From the NCBI RefSeq assembly GCF_964340395.1, contig NC_135563.1, positions 7,219,422 through 7,283,421 on the forward strand: a DNA stretch of 64,000 nucleotides, read 5' to 3'. The position numbers and the translations under genes were made by a program. Source of the stretch: Glandiceps talaboti (lineage: Eukaryota > Hemichordata > Enteropneusta > Spengelidae). The notes under the pieces are model-generated. The model was not told the DNA's origin. It ran no database searches and saw nothing but the letters and a program-made list of their open reading frames with translations. Positions 24,745-37,908 of this stretch are shown here, one piece after another (the first letter of the stretch is position 1; every line of letters begins with the position of its first letter).

Positions 24745-27700
24745 CATTATGACTATATATATATGGTTCATTATTACAAATGAAAATTTCTATTCACAGA
24801 ATCAAAAAAACTTTTTGGAAGGAATTATACAAAATGGGAGTGGTAAATTGATATTGGCACCCTCCAAAAAATTGTGTGAAAGAAAGAAAAAGAAAAAAAT
24901 GTATGAACAATTTGTATCAAATGTTGAATAGATAGCTAACACCTAAAAAAATTATTGTTTGGTTTTGGTCACCCGACCCTACCTAGCTTTTCACTGCCGA
25001 CCCTAAATTTTGTTTTATGTATTCGAGAAAAAATAATAAAATGAAATATACTAAAAAATTGTGAAGTCTCACTACATATAGATAGTGGATGCGGAAACTG
25101 ACATCAACGTAAAAAGACAAAATAAAACTGTTCTTCCAATCTGTAATGGCTGTACATCTGATAGGAAGTAAGAAACAACACAGAGAGAATTTGGAAAACA
25201 ATTGAAAACCTGAACTAGACACTCACACAGAAAAAAAAATATAATCAATTAAAATAAAAAATTTACCTACCCAACCTATTCTAAAATTGAGTGGAATCGG
25301 AATATCAGTATTCCATCTCTCTACTGAATTCAAATACTTCATGAAAGGTTTGCCTACAGCAAATCCCCACTTGAGCAACATTTGAAATATATGTACTGTC
25401 TACAGTAACATATGTTTATTGTATGTACAAAATATACAGTGATTGTGTTTGAACATTTATGATGATATTTGAAATGATTTATATTTATAAAAGTGTATTT
25501 GTTAAGGTTTGGGAATCTTGGTAACAGAAAGGAGCAAAGGGGTAAAAGTGGCATTGTTTCCCCATAGAGTCTATGGTAATTTTGTTTGGGAACCCAGGTA
25601 AACTGACATGGGGACCCTGGTCGATTTTACCTACTTACTGAACTTGCAAAACACTGTACAAAAATATTGGATTCTGTGAATAATGGAGTAGGTCTGAACT
25701 TGGAGCATTGATCTCTTGCTATGTATCTTTTAGCTGAATCACTTAGGCTTCACTTCATCAGCAGTTCTGTGCTGTACATGGTTTACATGTAATGACATAA
25801 ATTTGTTGGCTGATGACAGCTATATAGAGTATTCTGAGATTGAAACAACTTCATCATTTGATTCCATAGCAAGGAAACAACATTTTTAGTAGCTTTCATG
25901 TTCGTACAAATGCTCTCCTCCAATGATAAATTTAGTTTCTAAAGCATTCATTGAGTAATTGTCATGGAACTTGTGCATCAACTTCAATGATTCAATTTAA
26001 AATATGTTTAGATGTGATAGAAAATATATTTGTACAAAATGTTGCTCCAAAATATTTGAAAAACTTGGATGATTTTATTTACATAATAAGTACAAAGTGG
26101 TTGATATTTGTTTTGGCGACGTCATTGTTTCAACCCATGAGGTCATGTTGGAAATGCGCATATTCAGTCTCGATTATATTATGTAGAGGTGCACTCACAG
26201 ATAAAATAAGATTTGTTTTGTCATATCTGCCATATTGCAATCAGTTCATTTGAGGACGAAAAAGTCCTGCAAATGAGATTCATACTCTGTAATCTACAGG
26301 AAAGGTTAAGTAGTGTTTCAGGCATGTGACAGTATCTGTGAGTGTCTGTACAAGAAATATCATTCACTTCAAAAAATGTATGCAAATGATCACACCCATA
26401 GCAACAGCCAAGTGATTGCATATATTGCAAAGATAACAACAGGGCTGGATAGGCAACTGGATAATCATTCAGAAAATGAACACTATACCTAGCATGGATC
26501 AGTATGTGGATAAACATTTTTAAAAACTGTAAAGTTGTGCTACAGTGCCATTGGCGCTATTTTATTTTGTACATGTCATGTAGTATAAACCCTGATATGA
26601 ATCTTGTGTTATGTTCTGTAGCCCTGTTATGTCAGAGATTGGGAGTTACATGTCCAATTTAAACTACATGGTTCTGGTAGAGGAACTCTGTTTGGGGATG
26701 GTATTGCTGTTTGGTATGTCAAAGACAGAATGGAAACTGGTGAGTACAGTGTATGTGGTCATTACATCATGAAGAAGTCAGTCACTTAGTCAGCCAAAAA
26801 CAAGAAGAAGAATTGTTTCTGGTCAGGACAGTTTGTCTAAAGTGGTGCGACAACGTGGATTTATAAAATATTTTTTATTCTCAACAAACCTGTCACTCAA
26901 TCTACTATTTATGGCAGTTACTGTTCTTTTTATTTAGTACTTTAGAGCAAGTGTGTATGTGGCGCAGATGTCATTTACTTGTTCAAGACTGGCCCAGTAG
27001 TTGTCTTCACAAAGTATAGAGAGTTATTTTTGTGTTTCCCTTGATTCTGTAGACTGCATGGGCTGGACAAAGACAAAAATAAAAAAAATGGCGTGGGGTG
27101 ATTTAAGTGATGTGCACGCTGACCAGAAACAAATTTTTTTTTGCAAGTGATACAAATCAATTCATACCAGTGAGGGCTGGCTATGTGGTGGTGTGGAATT
27201 GTCAAGTTTTACTAGTCTGGCTATTGCAGATTGTGGTACTCAAATATCAGTGAAATTACGAGTTACTATATCAAATTCAACACATCGTGAAATACTGGGA
27301 AGTGAAACCTAATGCTATGAGATCTCTCAGAAACTCTACAGGAAGACCATTACAATTTCTCTTGTGTATTCAAAGTGTGGAGACAATGATAAATAATCCG
27401 TTACCAGTGATGTGTATACATTTAAACTAGAGACATAGAAGAAGCATCCAGTTCTCACACAAGTTATTGCAGTTCAGTTGCTATATTAATAATTAGAAAA
27501 ACCTACCCAAATATGTACTATTTGGAAATGAAAATAACAAAACCTATAATTCGACAGTTGTTCATTATTGGGGAAAATGTTAGTTATAATACAGTACTCA
27601 TTGTTACTTGGAGACATCTATATTATGTATTGAACTTTGAGGGTACAAATGGTCGATAATACATTCCTTGAAAAGTAGTAAAATTATTGACACTTCAAGT

Positions 27701-30670
27701 TACATTTAATAATGTTTAGGTGGTGATAAGGTTCCTGTGTCATTGGTGAAAAGAACGACATTCTGACAGTGTGGATTGTTGGTAGTGTGCCCTCTAAACG
27801 ATAGCAAAATTTTGTTGTTGTCAGTCAAAATGAGAAAAACTGGGATTTCTTGTGAGTCACCACATCGTAAGAGATAGGGGAACACCAAATTTCGAGGTGC
27901 GTCACTAGAAATTATGTGCATCAATGGTGTGTCAAATTGGCTTAGAGGGCACACTGATTGTTGGAATATATGGTAGCATACTTGCAGAAATTTCTGACGA
28001 ATCACACACATTATAAAAGAAGCCCAAACATATATATGCACTGATAGTCGTAAGAGTAATGGATTGGTTTGATGTATTTGTTGGTTTACAGGTGAAGTGT
28101 TTGGTAGTAAAGATTTCTTCAGAGGTCTTGGTATATTTATTGATACCTACAGCAACCATAATGGACCACACAATGTAAGTATGAGACATCGATTGAAAGC
28201 ATGTCATGTAAAATGTATTATACTGAGAGATATCCAAATACATACAATGATTAAGCAATGTAGTCCCTAATGAAGCCTACTGCCAAGATGCAGACTCCAT
28301 GCAGTTGTGGAGACCTATGTTACAACTGCCGACATCAGACAGTGGACCAAAATAATCTGTTACAAACAGGAAAAGTAAACAGTTGAATTGGATTAATAAC
28401 ACTTTGCACAACACGTTGGAAGTAGAGACTTATTATAGACATTTTGTCATTTGATAAGAACAGCTGTATGGCCTAATATAATAATTCACACTCATAAACA
28501 AGTTTGAAGTTCGTCTGACATTTCATGCACACATAAAGAGATGATAAAACTGTTCTTATCAAACCATGAAATGTAAATACATGCATACAAAGCTATGCTG
28601 TTCCAACCTGCTGTGGCAAGAGTTATTAATCCAATTCATAACTTTCCTTGTTTGTTTGTAACATGTTCCGTTCGTCCATGGTCTGATACTATTATTTGCA
28701 TTTGATGAACAAAGAATTATGTTGGTGAATTGTGTATTGACTGTTTCAGGACAGTTTTAGAATATTTGAATTTACTGGTCATTGCAGCACTGCCATGCAT
28801 ATTTCTCAAACAGTTTTAGAATAGTTGAATTTGCTGGTCAATGCTGTACTACCATGCATATCTCTCAAACAGTTTGCTGAGAATATTTGAATTTACTGGT
28901 CATTGCAGCACTGCCATGCATATTCAGTGTTTTATTTAAGGGCGGTAAGTAGGTAAAATCTACCGGGGTTCCCACATCATTTTACCGGGGTTCCCCACCT
29001 AAACTACGATACATTGCATGGGAAGCACTACCAGTTTTACTTCTTTCCCCCTTTCTGTTACCGGGGTTCCCAAACCTTAGCAAAAACACTGATATTTCTC
29101 AAACAGTTTTAGAATATTTGAATTTACTGGTCAATGCTGTACTACCATGCATATTCTCAAACAGTTTTAGAATATTTGAATTTACTGGTCAATGCTGTAC
29201 TACCATGCATATTTCTCAAACAGTTTTAGAATATTTGAATTTACTGGTCAATGCTGTACTACCATGCATATTTCGCAAACAGTTTTAGAATAGTTGAATT
29301 TACTGGTCAATGTTGTACTGGCATGCATATCTCTCAAACAGTTTGTTGAGAATATTTGAATTTACTGGTCATTGCAGTACTGCCACGCATATATCTCAAA
29401 CATTTTTAGAATATTTGAATTTACTGGCCATTGCAGCACTGCCATGCATATCTGTCAAACATTTTTAGAACATTTGAAATTACTGGTCATTGCAGCACTG
29501 ACATACTTATCTCTCAAACACTCTTAAAATATTTTAATTTACTGACCATTGCAGTATTGTCATCAATACCTGTCAAACAGTTTTAGAATACTTTGTAAAA
29601 ATAATTTCTTTGCTATTGCAGCATCGGCATCCATACCTGTCAGCTCAAGTCAACAATGGAACATGGCGATATGATCATGACAGGGACGGTACACACACTG
29701 AAGTATCCGGTTGTGAAGCATTAGGACTGCGTAATGTGGATCATGATACCTCTATGGCTTTGAGATACTCACAGGACAGACTGACAGTAAGTTTAACATA
29801 CAACTAACTATCACTAGAGTTTTATCTTTCAAAACATGTATTGTGCTGTGGTTGCTGTCAAGGCTTTAGAACTGAACTGTAGCTTGTATTTGTGCCAAGG
29901 TTTTCAACTGAAATGAGATTTCAGAAATGCTGTAATGTTGACAGCATTTTTTACCAAAACTTTCGAGAATCTGTAAATGCTCAATGCTTTTAGTCAAATT
30001 TTAGATGTTTTTGAAAAATACAGTGAAAGTTGCACCATTTGCCTACATTTTACTATATTTATGATTTCCCCCATTGTATTGCACTTATAAATAATAATTA
30101 AACAAATAGCAATTTAATGTCTGACAATAATTTTATCTTATTTGTTAGGTTATCTTAGATGTTGATGATACGAATGACTGACAAATTACTTTTTTCAAAT
30201 CTTGTGTATAGGTGATGGTAGACATTGATAGTTTGATAATAAAATATACTGACAATAATTTCATATTTTTGTTAGGTTATGTTAGATATTGACAATAAAA
30301 ATGAGTGGAAGGAATGTTTTGATGTGACTGGAGTGAGGTTACCTACTGGGTATTACTTTGGTGCCTCAGCACAGACTGGACAGCTAGCAGGTAAGTAATA
30401 GTGCAAATTGATTTGGTCAATTCTTTTCTTGATATTCCCAAAGTGCTACTGTTACTCCTAGCGGAAATACACTTTCTTCAATCTGCATATAAGTTATAGA
30501 AAATAAAATTCTTTGCTGCCACCAAGGATGTGGGATGTATTCTTCACATAACCACCATATCCTGCCAGGTGCCCATTAATATGACTAGGTTAGACTATAG
30601 CTAATCAGAAATAGTCGATTCTGGAGAGCCAAACAGCAAAGTCCAGATCAGTGTGCCCTCTAATGATAAA

Positions 30671-30715
<45 letters not shown>

Positions 30716-32961
30716 GAGTCAAAATGATAAGAACTGTTCTTACATAAAGTAAGAGATAGTGAGAACACCAAATTTTGGTGTATCACTAGAAAGTGTGTGC
30801 ATCAGTAGCACGTCAGGGAAAGTAAACAAATGAATTGGATTAGTAACACTTGGCACAGCATGTTAGAACAGCAGAGACTTGCATTACATATCATGGTTTC
30901 ATAATAATAGATGTATGGCCTCTTTGCATGTACATGAATTGCTAGGGGAACTTCAAATTTGTTTGTGGGTGTGAACTATGACACAAAAGAGGCCCTACAA
31001 CTGTTCTTATCATGTGATGGAATGTAATACTTGTCTCTTTGCATTTCCAACATGCTGTGCCAAGAGTTATTAATCTACTTCATTTGTTTATTTTCCCTGT
31101 TTGTAACAGGTTCCATTCGTCCATGGTCTGATGTCTGAGATTGTAATATCATTCCTATTAGTAATGTTATATTCTATGTATCCACCCATACAATCAAGAT
31201 TACTCACCTCTATCATTCTGTTAAAGTGGCCATATGGATGAGAATTTGGTATTTATTTTGGATTTTTATTTGATAAAACAGCTTCACTAAGTTTTTCTAC
31301 TTGAAAAAATAATGTGAAATAACATATACCAAGTCCATGTTCATAACTCAATATATTGCAAAAAGATGCAAAAAGTGCAAAAAGTTTGTTATTGTACGTA
31401 CAATAACAAACATTTTACACATTGTTTAATGTTTTGCCGTTTATTGAGTTGTGAACATAGACTTGGTATATGTTATTTCACATTATTTTTTCAAGCAGAA
31501 AAACTTAGTGAAGCTGCTTTATCAAATAAAAATCCAAAATGAATACCAAATTCTCATCCATATGGCCACTTTAACACTCTAAGGCTCATCAGAGTTTGAG
31601 GAAAGTATTGATGTCTGGTGGAAAGTTGTATTATTTTGTGTCATCCATCCAGAGTATTGATTGAATCATAATGTACTTTCATAGCATTTGATACTGTAAC
31701 GGCATTCTCGTTTTTACGGCATTCTCGTTTTTTCCACAGATAATCACGATATTATTTCTATGAAATTATACGAGTTAGAAGTGTCATCAGCTCAAAAAGA
31801 TGGAGAAGTTGATTATAGTAAAATCAGTCCAGGGGCTGACTTCTTTGCACCACCTAGGGGTAAGACATGTACTCTTATCTTCTTCATTTTCTTCATTTTA
31901 AAAATGGTGAAATCATACATGTGTTGAAGGTGATATCAAAGAATGCAGACTATATGTTAAATAACTCTACTTCTTATGCTGTATTACCAATCAGCTACTA
32001 TGCCATCTAGTGGCAGCCAGTGAACAAAACTAAAGTTTCTAGTTATTCTCAACAATGTCGTATTTCTGTTTGTGTGAAATTGTATAAAACAATGTTCAGC
32101 ACCATTATAACTTTTCACTCAGTTACCATTTCATCCCCGTCAATGAGAGATGTGTTCTCTCACATACAAGCCTGTGTTTACGATTGATTGACTGACTCCA
32201 ATAACTCTCATCATCTTATGACAGTGAGTGACAGACTTCGAAAGCTCTCGTCTTCTTCAGCTTGTCCTAATTCCTGTATCAAGTCATTATTTTAGCAACA
32301 CCCCCAAAAACCTATTATTGTATACTTAATTTACATACATTATCACAGTTCATGTGTTGTGTACATGTAGAGGGCACTGTTCATCAAAGTTGTGCATGTT
32401 CATTTACATAATAACTTCATTTGAATAATCAAGCTGTAATCACTACCTACTGCAACTAATCAGCTGGGAATATTTCAAATCATAACGACTTGATATGGGA
32501 CTTACGACAAGCAGAAGAAGACAAGAGCTATCAGAGTCAGTCAGTCACTGACGAAAACAGGCTACTCACATACAATTTCCTTTGTATATGAAGAACTTTG
32601 TACTATATCAGTGAGGATATCTCGTAATTTACACCTGAATTTTCTATTTTGTGCCATTAAGTGGTCATATTGTCGTGGAATAAACATAGCGCCCTCAGTG
32701 ACTGATCTGGTCTGTCAATTTAAAAAATGTTGTGACTGTTTAAGAGAAGACATTTTCATATGATTAATCCATTTTCATTTTTGTGTATTATTTACAGATC
32801 ACATTGATGACCCAAGTGGGGCTTTCAAAAACATCTCTCTCAGCTGGGGCAAAATGTTTCTACTAATTTTCTGTATTTGCCTAGGTGGTCTTGTGTGCAT
32901 AGTTGTAGGTGTTGTAGTGTTTCAGAAGAGGCAGGAAACACAGAGGAAACGATTCTATTAA
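21773..32961 (+). CDS. LMAN2: L-type cargo lectin VIP36/VIPL family (8 exons, 339 aa)
   Basis: Exons: 21773-21911, 23925-24040, 26622-26739, 28092-28174, 29622-29786, 30276-30390, 31740-31859, 32798-32961. Phases join to 1020 nt with stop. The product is a type I membrane lectin of the early secretory pathway that binds high-mannose glycoprotein cargo with calcium. A signal peptide covers about residues 1-24 and is followed by YLKREHSLVKPY. The lectin domain shows MNIPLWDFSGN, HGSGRGTLFGDGIAVWY, FIDTYSN (calcium-site region), VNNGTWRYDHDRDG, RNVDHDTSMALRY and GVRLPTGYYFGASAQTG. The membrane span is about 305-327. The cytosolic tail ends KRQETQRKRFY, with the FY export signal and basic residues of this family. 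LMAN2 and LMAN2L cannot be separated by eye; the gene may predate their split. Introns 4 and 5 hold repeated copies of the next exon's boundary. Confidence 0.95.
22025..23924. other. LMAN2 intron 1, remaining part
   Basis: AT-rich with small homopolymers, including a G run at about 22584-22593. No repeat family shared with the rest of the window and no exon was recognised. Confidence 0.4.
24700..24744. repeat. Poly-T run of about 45 bases in LMAN2 intron 2
   Basis: Forty-five uninterrupted T, perhaps the reverse-complement tail of a retroposed sequence or plain homopolymer expansion. The length may be uncertain because of sequencing. Confidence 0.9.
25505..25650. repeat. Repeat family J fragment (LMAN2 intron 2)
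   Basis: Contains TTTGGGAACCCAGGTAAA, GGGGACCCTGGT and GATTTTACCTACTTACT. The same words recur at 50822-51015 and, inverted, at 28925-29095. Confidence 0.6.
27785..27954. mobile_element. MITE family D, intact copy (LMAN2 intron 3)
   Basis: 170 bases with inverted ends GTGTGCCCTCTA and TAGAGGGCACAC. The interior has GTCAAAATGAGAAAAACTGG, TTGTGAGTCACCACATCG and GTGTGTCAAATTGGC. This is the best-preserved of four copies in the window. Confidence 0.8.
28319..28692. mobile_element. MITE family C, copy 2 (LMAN2 intron 4)
   Basis: Palindromic, with TACAACTG at the left end, GAATTGGATTAATAACAC inside, and the complementary TTATTAATCCAATTCAT with GTTCCGTTCGTCCATGG on the right. The middle carries GGCCTAATATAATAATTC and GTTCTTATCAAACCATG. 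Confidence 0.75.
28745..29592. repeat. ~59-bp tandem array in LMAN2 intron 4, resembling the exon 5 acceptor region
   Basis: About twelve degenerate copies of a 59-base unit containing CAGTTTTAGAATATTTGAA, TTTACTGGTCATTGCAG and CACTGCCATGCATAT. The array is broken at 28925-29095 by a family J insertion. It runs straight into exon 5, whose acceptor (TTTGCTATTGCAG) and first coding bases resemble the unit. The last full unit matches the first 21 bases of exon 5 at about 17 positions. Many units carry a TGCAG decoy acceptor. Confidence 0.9.
30122..30260 (+). pseudogene. Two decayed copies of the LMAN2 exon 6 5' boundary
   Basis: At 30142-30180 the sequence TTTGTTAG then GTTATCTTAGATGTTGATG mimics the true acceptor and exon start at 30268-30300, but hits an in-frame TGA after ten codons. 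At 30204-30235, GTGTATAG then GTGATGGTAGACATTG is a second weaker copy. The shared upstream CTGACAATAATTT shows that intron and exon sequence were copied together. Confidence 0.75.
30651..31144. repeat. MITE D remnant with (GTT)n, abutting MITE C copy 3 (LMAN2 intron 6)
   Basis: 30651-30812 is a family D copy starting GTGTGCCCTCTAATG, expanded by a GTT microsatellite at 30671-30714 and lacking its right end after AGCACGTC. It abuts a family C copy beginning GGGAAAGTAAAC and ending near GATTGTAAT at 31144, which suggests that C inserted into D or deleted its end. Confidence 0.7.
31221..31574. mobile_element. Palindromic MITE family B, copy 1 (LMAN2 intron 6)
   Basis: An almost perfect 354-base palindrome. 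The ends are TTAAAGTGGCCATATGGATG and its complement. Inner blocks AACATATACCAAGTC and GACTTGGTATATGTT pair, and the centre is near ATTGTACGTACAAT. A diverged second copy is at 34631-34956. Possible TTAA or TA target sites cannot be separated from the inverted repeat itself. Confidence 0.85.
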
Positions 32962-33381
32962 CACAAAGTTACTCTTTCAAACACATGTACATAAACAGTT
33001 CTTGATAATTAAAAACAGAAAGTCAGTTTAAAAAAATAACTTGGAATTTTCATTTCATTTGAGTGCTTAAAAAGATGCAGCCTGAGTTAGCATAAAAATG
33101 ATAGGGCATTTTATTTGTAAGGATCAAATCTATATTTTTCATCATTTCCTTTAGCTGGAAAGATTCATCATAGTTTACATTTCCAGTAATTATTATGATG
33201 CTGGCAATCCAGCCTTCAGTTTACTAAGGTAGACCCAGACTAAATCTATTGTTCTTCAATGTGGTAGATTACACAAGTGGGTGATAGGTTCCTCTGTTGT
33301 GTGAATCTAATCACCCTGTGATCAAGATAGTATAAACATTGGAAGTCCTAAAACAGTACATTGCAAGTTTATGTAACTTTA

Positions 33382-33387
33382 AATAAA
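33382..33387 (+). terminator. Candidate LMAN2 polyadenylation signal
   Basis: The first AATAAA after the LMAN2 stop, about 420 bases downstream. Position is reasonable; no transcript evidence. Confidence 0.4.
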
Positions 33388-34630
33388 CTAGTTTTCAGAG
33401 ACGCCTCCTTACTGAGACAGTAATTAAACCAATGTCCATTCTATAGCTTATCACTGTTGTATCAACATATTGCGACAACAGTTTTAGTTTGTGTCTATCT
33501 TAGTTAACTGAAGTCTCAACTACCAGGGTATAGTAGCTATAGACAAGTGAACTGAGTGTACACAATGGTGAATCATTCAGTCTACCGTTCCCTCTGATAT
33601 TTGTAAGCTTTTTTTAAGTCATTTTATTTGTCCTGTTAATACACTTAGTTGTACTTTAGGATAAATTATGGGGGGCATATCCTTCAACGTGAACCATTTT
33701 GATAAACTTACAAGAAAACATCCATACTCTTTAGAATCTTTCAATACAGGGGAGGGGGGGGGGGGTGCCACATTTTATGCTGCCATGTTCAACTATGCTT
33801 TTCAGATGGAACTCAGAACTCACTAATTATCATGTTATCAATTACGTATAATACATGTAGTCAATGGTTTTTTCAAAATTCACTATCATCATTGGCCTGA
33901 TGTTGTCATGTGATATTTCCAAAAAATTTGTTTGTCACAAAACTAAGACATTTGCTTCAAAGAATTAAAAACTCAAAAGGTACCTCAAGTAAATGAGAGT
34001 TTATACAGTTTTTCAGTCCCCCCCCCCCCCCCCGAGATAAAATCCTGTTCCAGAGGTACCAAATAATTTTTGTATAATTGGTATATTACCCTGTTTATAT
34101 GGAGTAATATGTCAGAGATGTTACCCTTGTACAGAGGTATCATATTCTTGAATGGTTGGTATATTGCCCTATTATGACCCTAATACATCTCATTTTGTTA
34201 TAATACAACTGGTAACACTGAAGTAAAGCCCTTCCTCTATGTGCTTCACTCGTTTATAGCATTCATATCAAGTGTAAAAGTAACTGTTTCAATTGGTTTA
34301 TTTACAAGCCTAGCATATGGCCTTTCTAATGTGGTCAATTAGCAAATGAAACAGTATACTTTTACACTTGTTATGGCTGCTGTAAACGATTGTGGTACAT
34401 ACAGAAAACACTTTACTTTGGTGTTAGGATTTGGTGTTACGTAACTTATAGCTTTTCTGCCAAAGTTGTGGGGTGGGGGCAATGAATATAGAAAAACAGT
34501 CTTTTCTGAAAATAGAAAATAGAAAATAGAAAGTTTCTTTCATTCCATCGAGTCAAATTTCAAGCTAGTAATGCGTTTTGACTTCATGTTTAAGCTTTCA
34601 ATTGATTTTAATTTTACTTAATACTGACTA

Positions 34631-34956
34631 TTAAAGTGGCCATATGGATGAGGATTGGGTTAATTTACAAAACAATTTCATCATGGCTTCCTACTTGAAA
34701 AAATCAATGTGAAACAACATAGACCTAGTTTGTGTGTGTAACCCAATACTTTTCAAAAAGCCAAAATATGTGTGAAAAGTTTGTTTTAGTATGTACAGTA
34801 ACAAACACACATTTATTAATCTTTTTGCAATGTACAAACAAGGACTTGGCATATGTAATTTCACATTGATTTTCCAGTAGGAAGCAATGATAACATTGTT
34901 TGATAAATTAAAAAATCCAAAATAAATATCCAATCCTCATCCATATAGCCACTTTC
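34631..34956. mobile_element. Palindromic MITE family B, copy 2
   Basis: Starts TTAAAGTGGCCATATGGATG and ends with ATCCATATAGCCACTTT. The arms are more diverged than in copy 1, but the internal AAAAAGCC...GTATGTACAGTAACAAAC order is kept. Intergenic between LMAN2 and ADPRH. Confidence 0.8.
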
Positions 34957-35825
34957 ACAAAGCTGTAGACATTCGATCCCCGGAAAATTTTCCAGAGTAA
35001 CTTTAGTTTCGCTACTGAAGACTTAATATATATATTCATTTGATATCATTTCTTCAAGTTTTAATATTCTAATGCAAACAAAATCATATCAATATTTTAT
35101 TTTGTGTCTGAGAATTGCCAAAAATATATGACTGAAACTCTATAAAGTGACAATTTATTCTTTGGTGTTAAGCTCATATCAGTGTTTATTGCTAAAACTT
35201 AACTTTTCTCAAAACGCAATACTAATTGTTTATCTTTGATGGTGAGCTATGAGGTTGCTACTAAAACTTAAAACTTGATCAAAATAAAATATATAATGTC
35301 GTCGTTTCATCGTCGTAAACCACAGCCTCTTTTACGCCACCATCCAAGACACACCTCCATGTCGCAGTGTTGTCGAGGAATAAATAACAGCTCTGGTTTG
35401 CGAGAATGTGTTGTTTTAGATTGTCTTTGATGGTAGGGGCAGAGGTCGATACTAAAAAAAAATTTGGTCTTTAATTGTTTATTTTTGATGATGTATCATA
35501 AAAGATAGTACTTTGTAAAAGAAAGTATGGACTAGACATTAAATGGGTAATTCGTATTTGGGTATTAGATGTATACTTTTCCTTTTATCTGGCAAAGATC
35601 TGGGGATAATGAGATATCGGTGGGAAGGCTAGCTAGTAAATGGAAATATTTCATGGTCATGGAATGACACTTATGAATAATATTATTGGGGTGAACCTAT
35701 TTTTTTGTTTTTGTTTCTCATTACTTTTTCATAGCAACTATGGGTCAGCTGGTCAATTAAAAAAAAGTAAAAAATTAAAAAATCATCTTTCTCATGTTTC
35801 TCTGGCTCTCCTTTCCCTCCTCTCC

Positions 35826-36030
35826 ATTCTTTCCTTAGAATCTTGGTAACAGGCCATTTCCCAACTTCTCAGCCTCCCTACTTGAATAACTTCCGTCATG
35901 AAAGAAATGCTCTGTTCCTGAACAAGTGTCGTTGCCCCTGCTATAACTGTAGATGACGTCGACAGTTCAGACACTTGCTTACTCTTGCCAGAGAGGGTGC
36001 TGTTCTGCAAAATATTAAGGATGGGCAAAA
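35826..36030. repeat. Repeat family K, copy 1
   Basis: GAACAAGTGTCGTTGCC, TGTAGATGACGTCGACA, CTTGCCAGAGAGGG and GCAAAATATTA occur in the same order at 45935-46062. An 78-codon open frame on the minus strand through this block is therefore treated as repeat sequence rather than a gene. Confidence 0.6.
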
Positions 36031-37079
36031 ATAAAAAATAAAAATTATTTTGATATCAGAGCTGAAAATTTGGGTCAATCGAGTAATGAGAAACAGAGAA
36101 AAAGATAGGGTCACAGGGATATTGGAGTTAATTTTTTTTAGTTACTTGAGAAGTTTACTTCATTTATAGGGGAAATATGTAGTGCAAAGTATTTAGTATG
36201 CATTATTTAACACTATGAATATTGGCATTGGGATGTTACATGTATTGATGTATATGAAGTTCTTTGACCTGCCTCATGTAGCAGCATTTCACTTGCCACC
36301 AGTGACCTTTCACCTTGATTGACCTTTGAACTCTATACTTGGTGCATCTTTATTTAATGACGTTACACTGGGAGCAGTAGATAATTTTATCTTTACTTTC
36401 GGTCTTTTATCTTGTATATGAACATCACTTATCCAATGATTATCATATCCTCAAATAGACGGGGATCCGAAGTGAATTGATGTGCCGGTGAAGCAGGTTT
36501 TCTGATGTCAAACAGACTGGCATAAACAAAATAAATAACATTTATAAAATGAGACTGTTTGTGCAATTTATTCTTAAAGTTGTAATACTTTAAACAGTGC
36601 ATAAAATTTCATGAGATGAAGAAAATACTGCATGGCTCAGCCGCTGTATGTCTTGAATATTTCTCCTTGTAATCCAGAATCACTTGCCAGCTACTATTAC
36701 AAATCAGCTCTCTCATATGACAACATTATGCAGACAAATTCCATAAACCACTTTACTCTGAATAGCAATGGTAGTATTTTTCAAGACAAGAATTATTCTC
36801 CCTTAAGAAACGGTGCTCAAAGTCTTACTACAATGTAGACTCCTTAGCTTGCTTTCATTTCATGAATCCAGGACTTGTACATAGTACATTTACAAATTAC
36901 TCAAAAACAGTTTGTTCAATCATCCTCTCATACTGTAAATCATATTTCTATAATCTCGCAGAAAAACTTTCTCCTTTAATACCAACCTTAATGTGGCATG
37001 GGTCTGATCTTAACTTTTTTTTTCTGTGATATTTTTGTTTCATATGAATGAAGAATTACCCATCTTATAATACATAGAT

Positions 37080-37390
37080 GTTATTATTCCCCTCTATTTG
37101 TCTTCATTCAGCCAAGGAAAGTACGAGTGACCAACGAGTAGTGACAACCCTTAGGTCATGAATATTTTCCAGCTGAATGAAGAAAGATATTGGAGAATAA
37201 TGTAATTATACCAGCACCAGTAATACCAAAGAAAAATCGGGGAAAGTGATGGCAATATTGTTCATTTTGACTCATTTCGAATACTGCAGAACCAATGACA
37301 CAGACACACATTGTCATGACATAGAACAGCCAGAGTATATATTCCATATTTTTTGTTGAACCTGGCTCATGCATGGTATTAGGATCGTAG
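37080..37390. repeat. Hairpin repeat family F, copy 2
   Basis: Same order of blocks as 10952-11330: TTCATTCAGCCAAGG, CCTTAGGTCATGA, GCTGAATGAAG, AGAAAAATCGGGGAAAG, ACCAATGACACAGACAC and TATATTCCATATTTTTTG. The left arm of the hairpin is shortened by an internal deletion. Confidence 0.75.
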
Positions 37391-37908
37391 AATAAATACA
37401 CACATAAACTTGTCAGTGCTATATGGATATTATAGGCTCTTTTCTGAGCAAAAATCAACATGAACATGATATGTTAATGTAAGTATTTAAAAGTTAGAAA
37501 AATTAGTATCTCAACCTAGCCCATGTCCCTTTAATGATGTTACAGATAAAATCAATTATTGCATTTCATACAATATTGTAAAACATAAAACTGGTAAATA
37601 TCAAAAACATATATATTGATTTGTAAGGTTTAGTACAGCTTTTGAAAAACAACACTAATTTACAATGATCATTTGGAGAAAAACCTTTCAAGGAGAGAAA
37701 ATGAACTTTCTACAAATTTGTAAAAAAAAAAGAAAAAAAAGAAAGTACTGGGTATTATTGTGGTGTAGTTCAGTCAGCTAAGTTGTATTTCCTTTTTGGT
37801 CAGACGGCAATAAAGTTACCATATAACTTTTATTTCTGTGTGTTTGCATTTTCTTTCCCTACTACAGTGTAATGAGATAATGATATGGTATGGTAATGCA
37901 TGTAAGGG

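Noticed and set aside
35792-36028. 78-codon minus-strand open frame
   Set aside because: The same sequence blocks recur at 45935-46062, so it is part of a dispersed repeat (family K).
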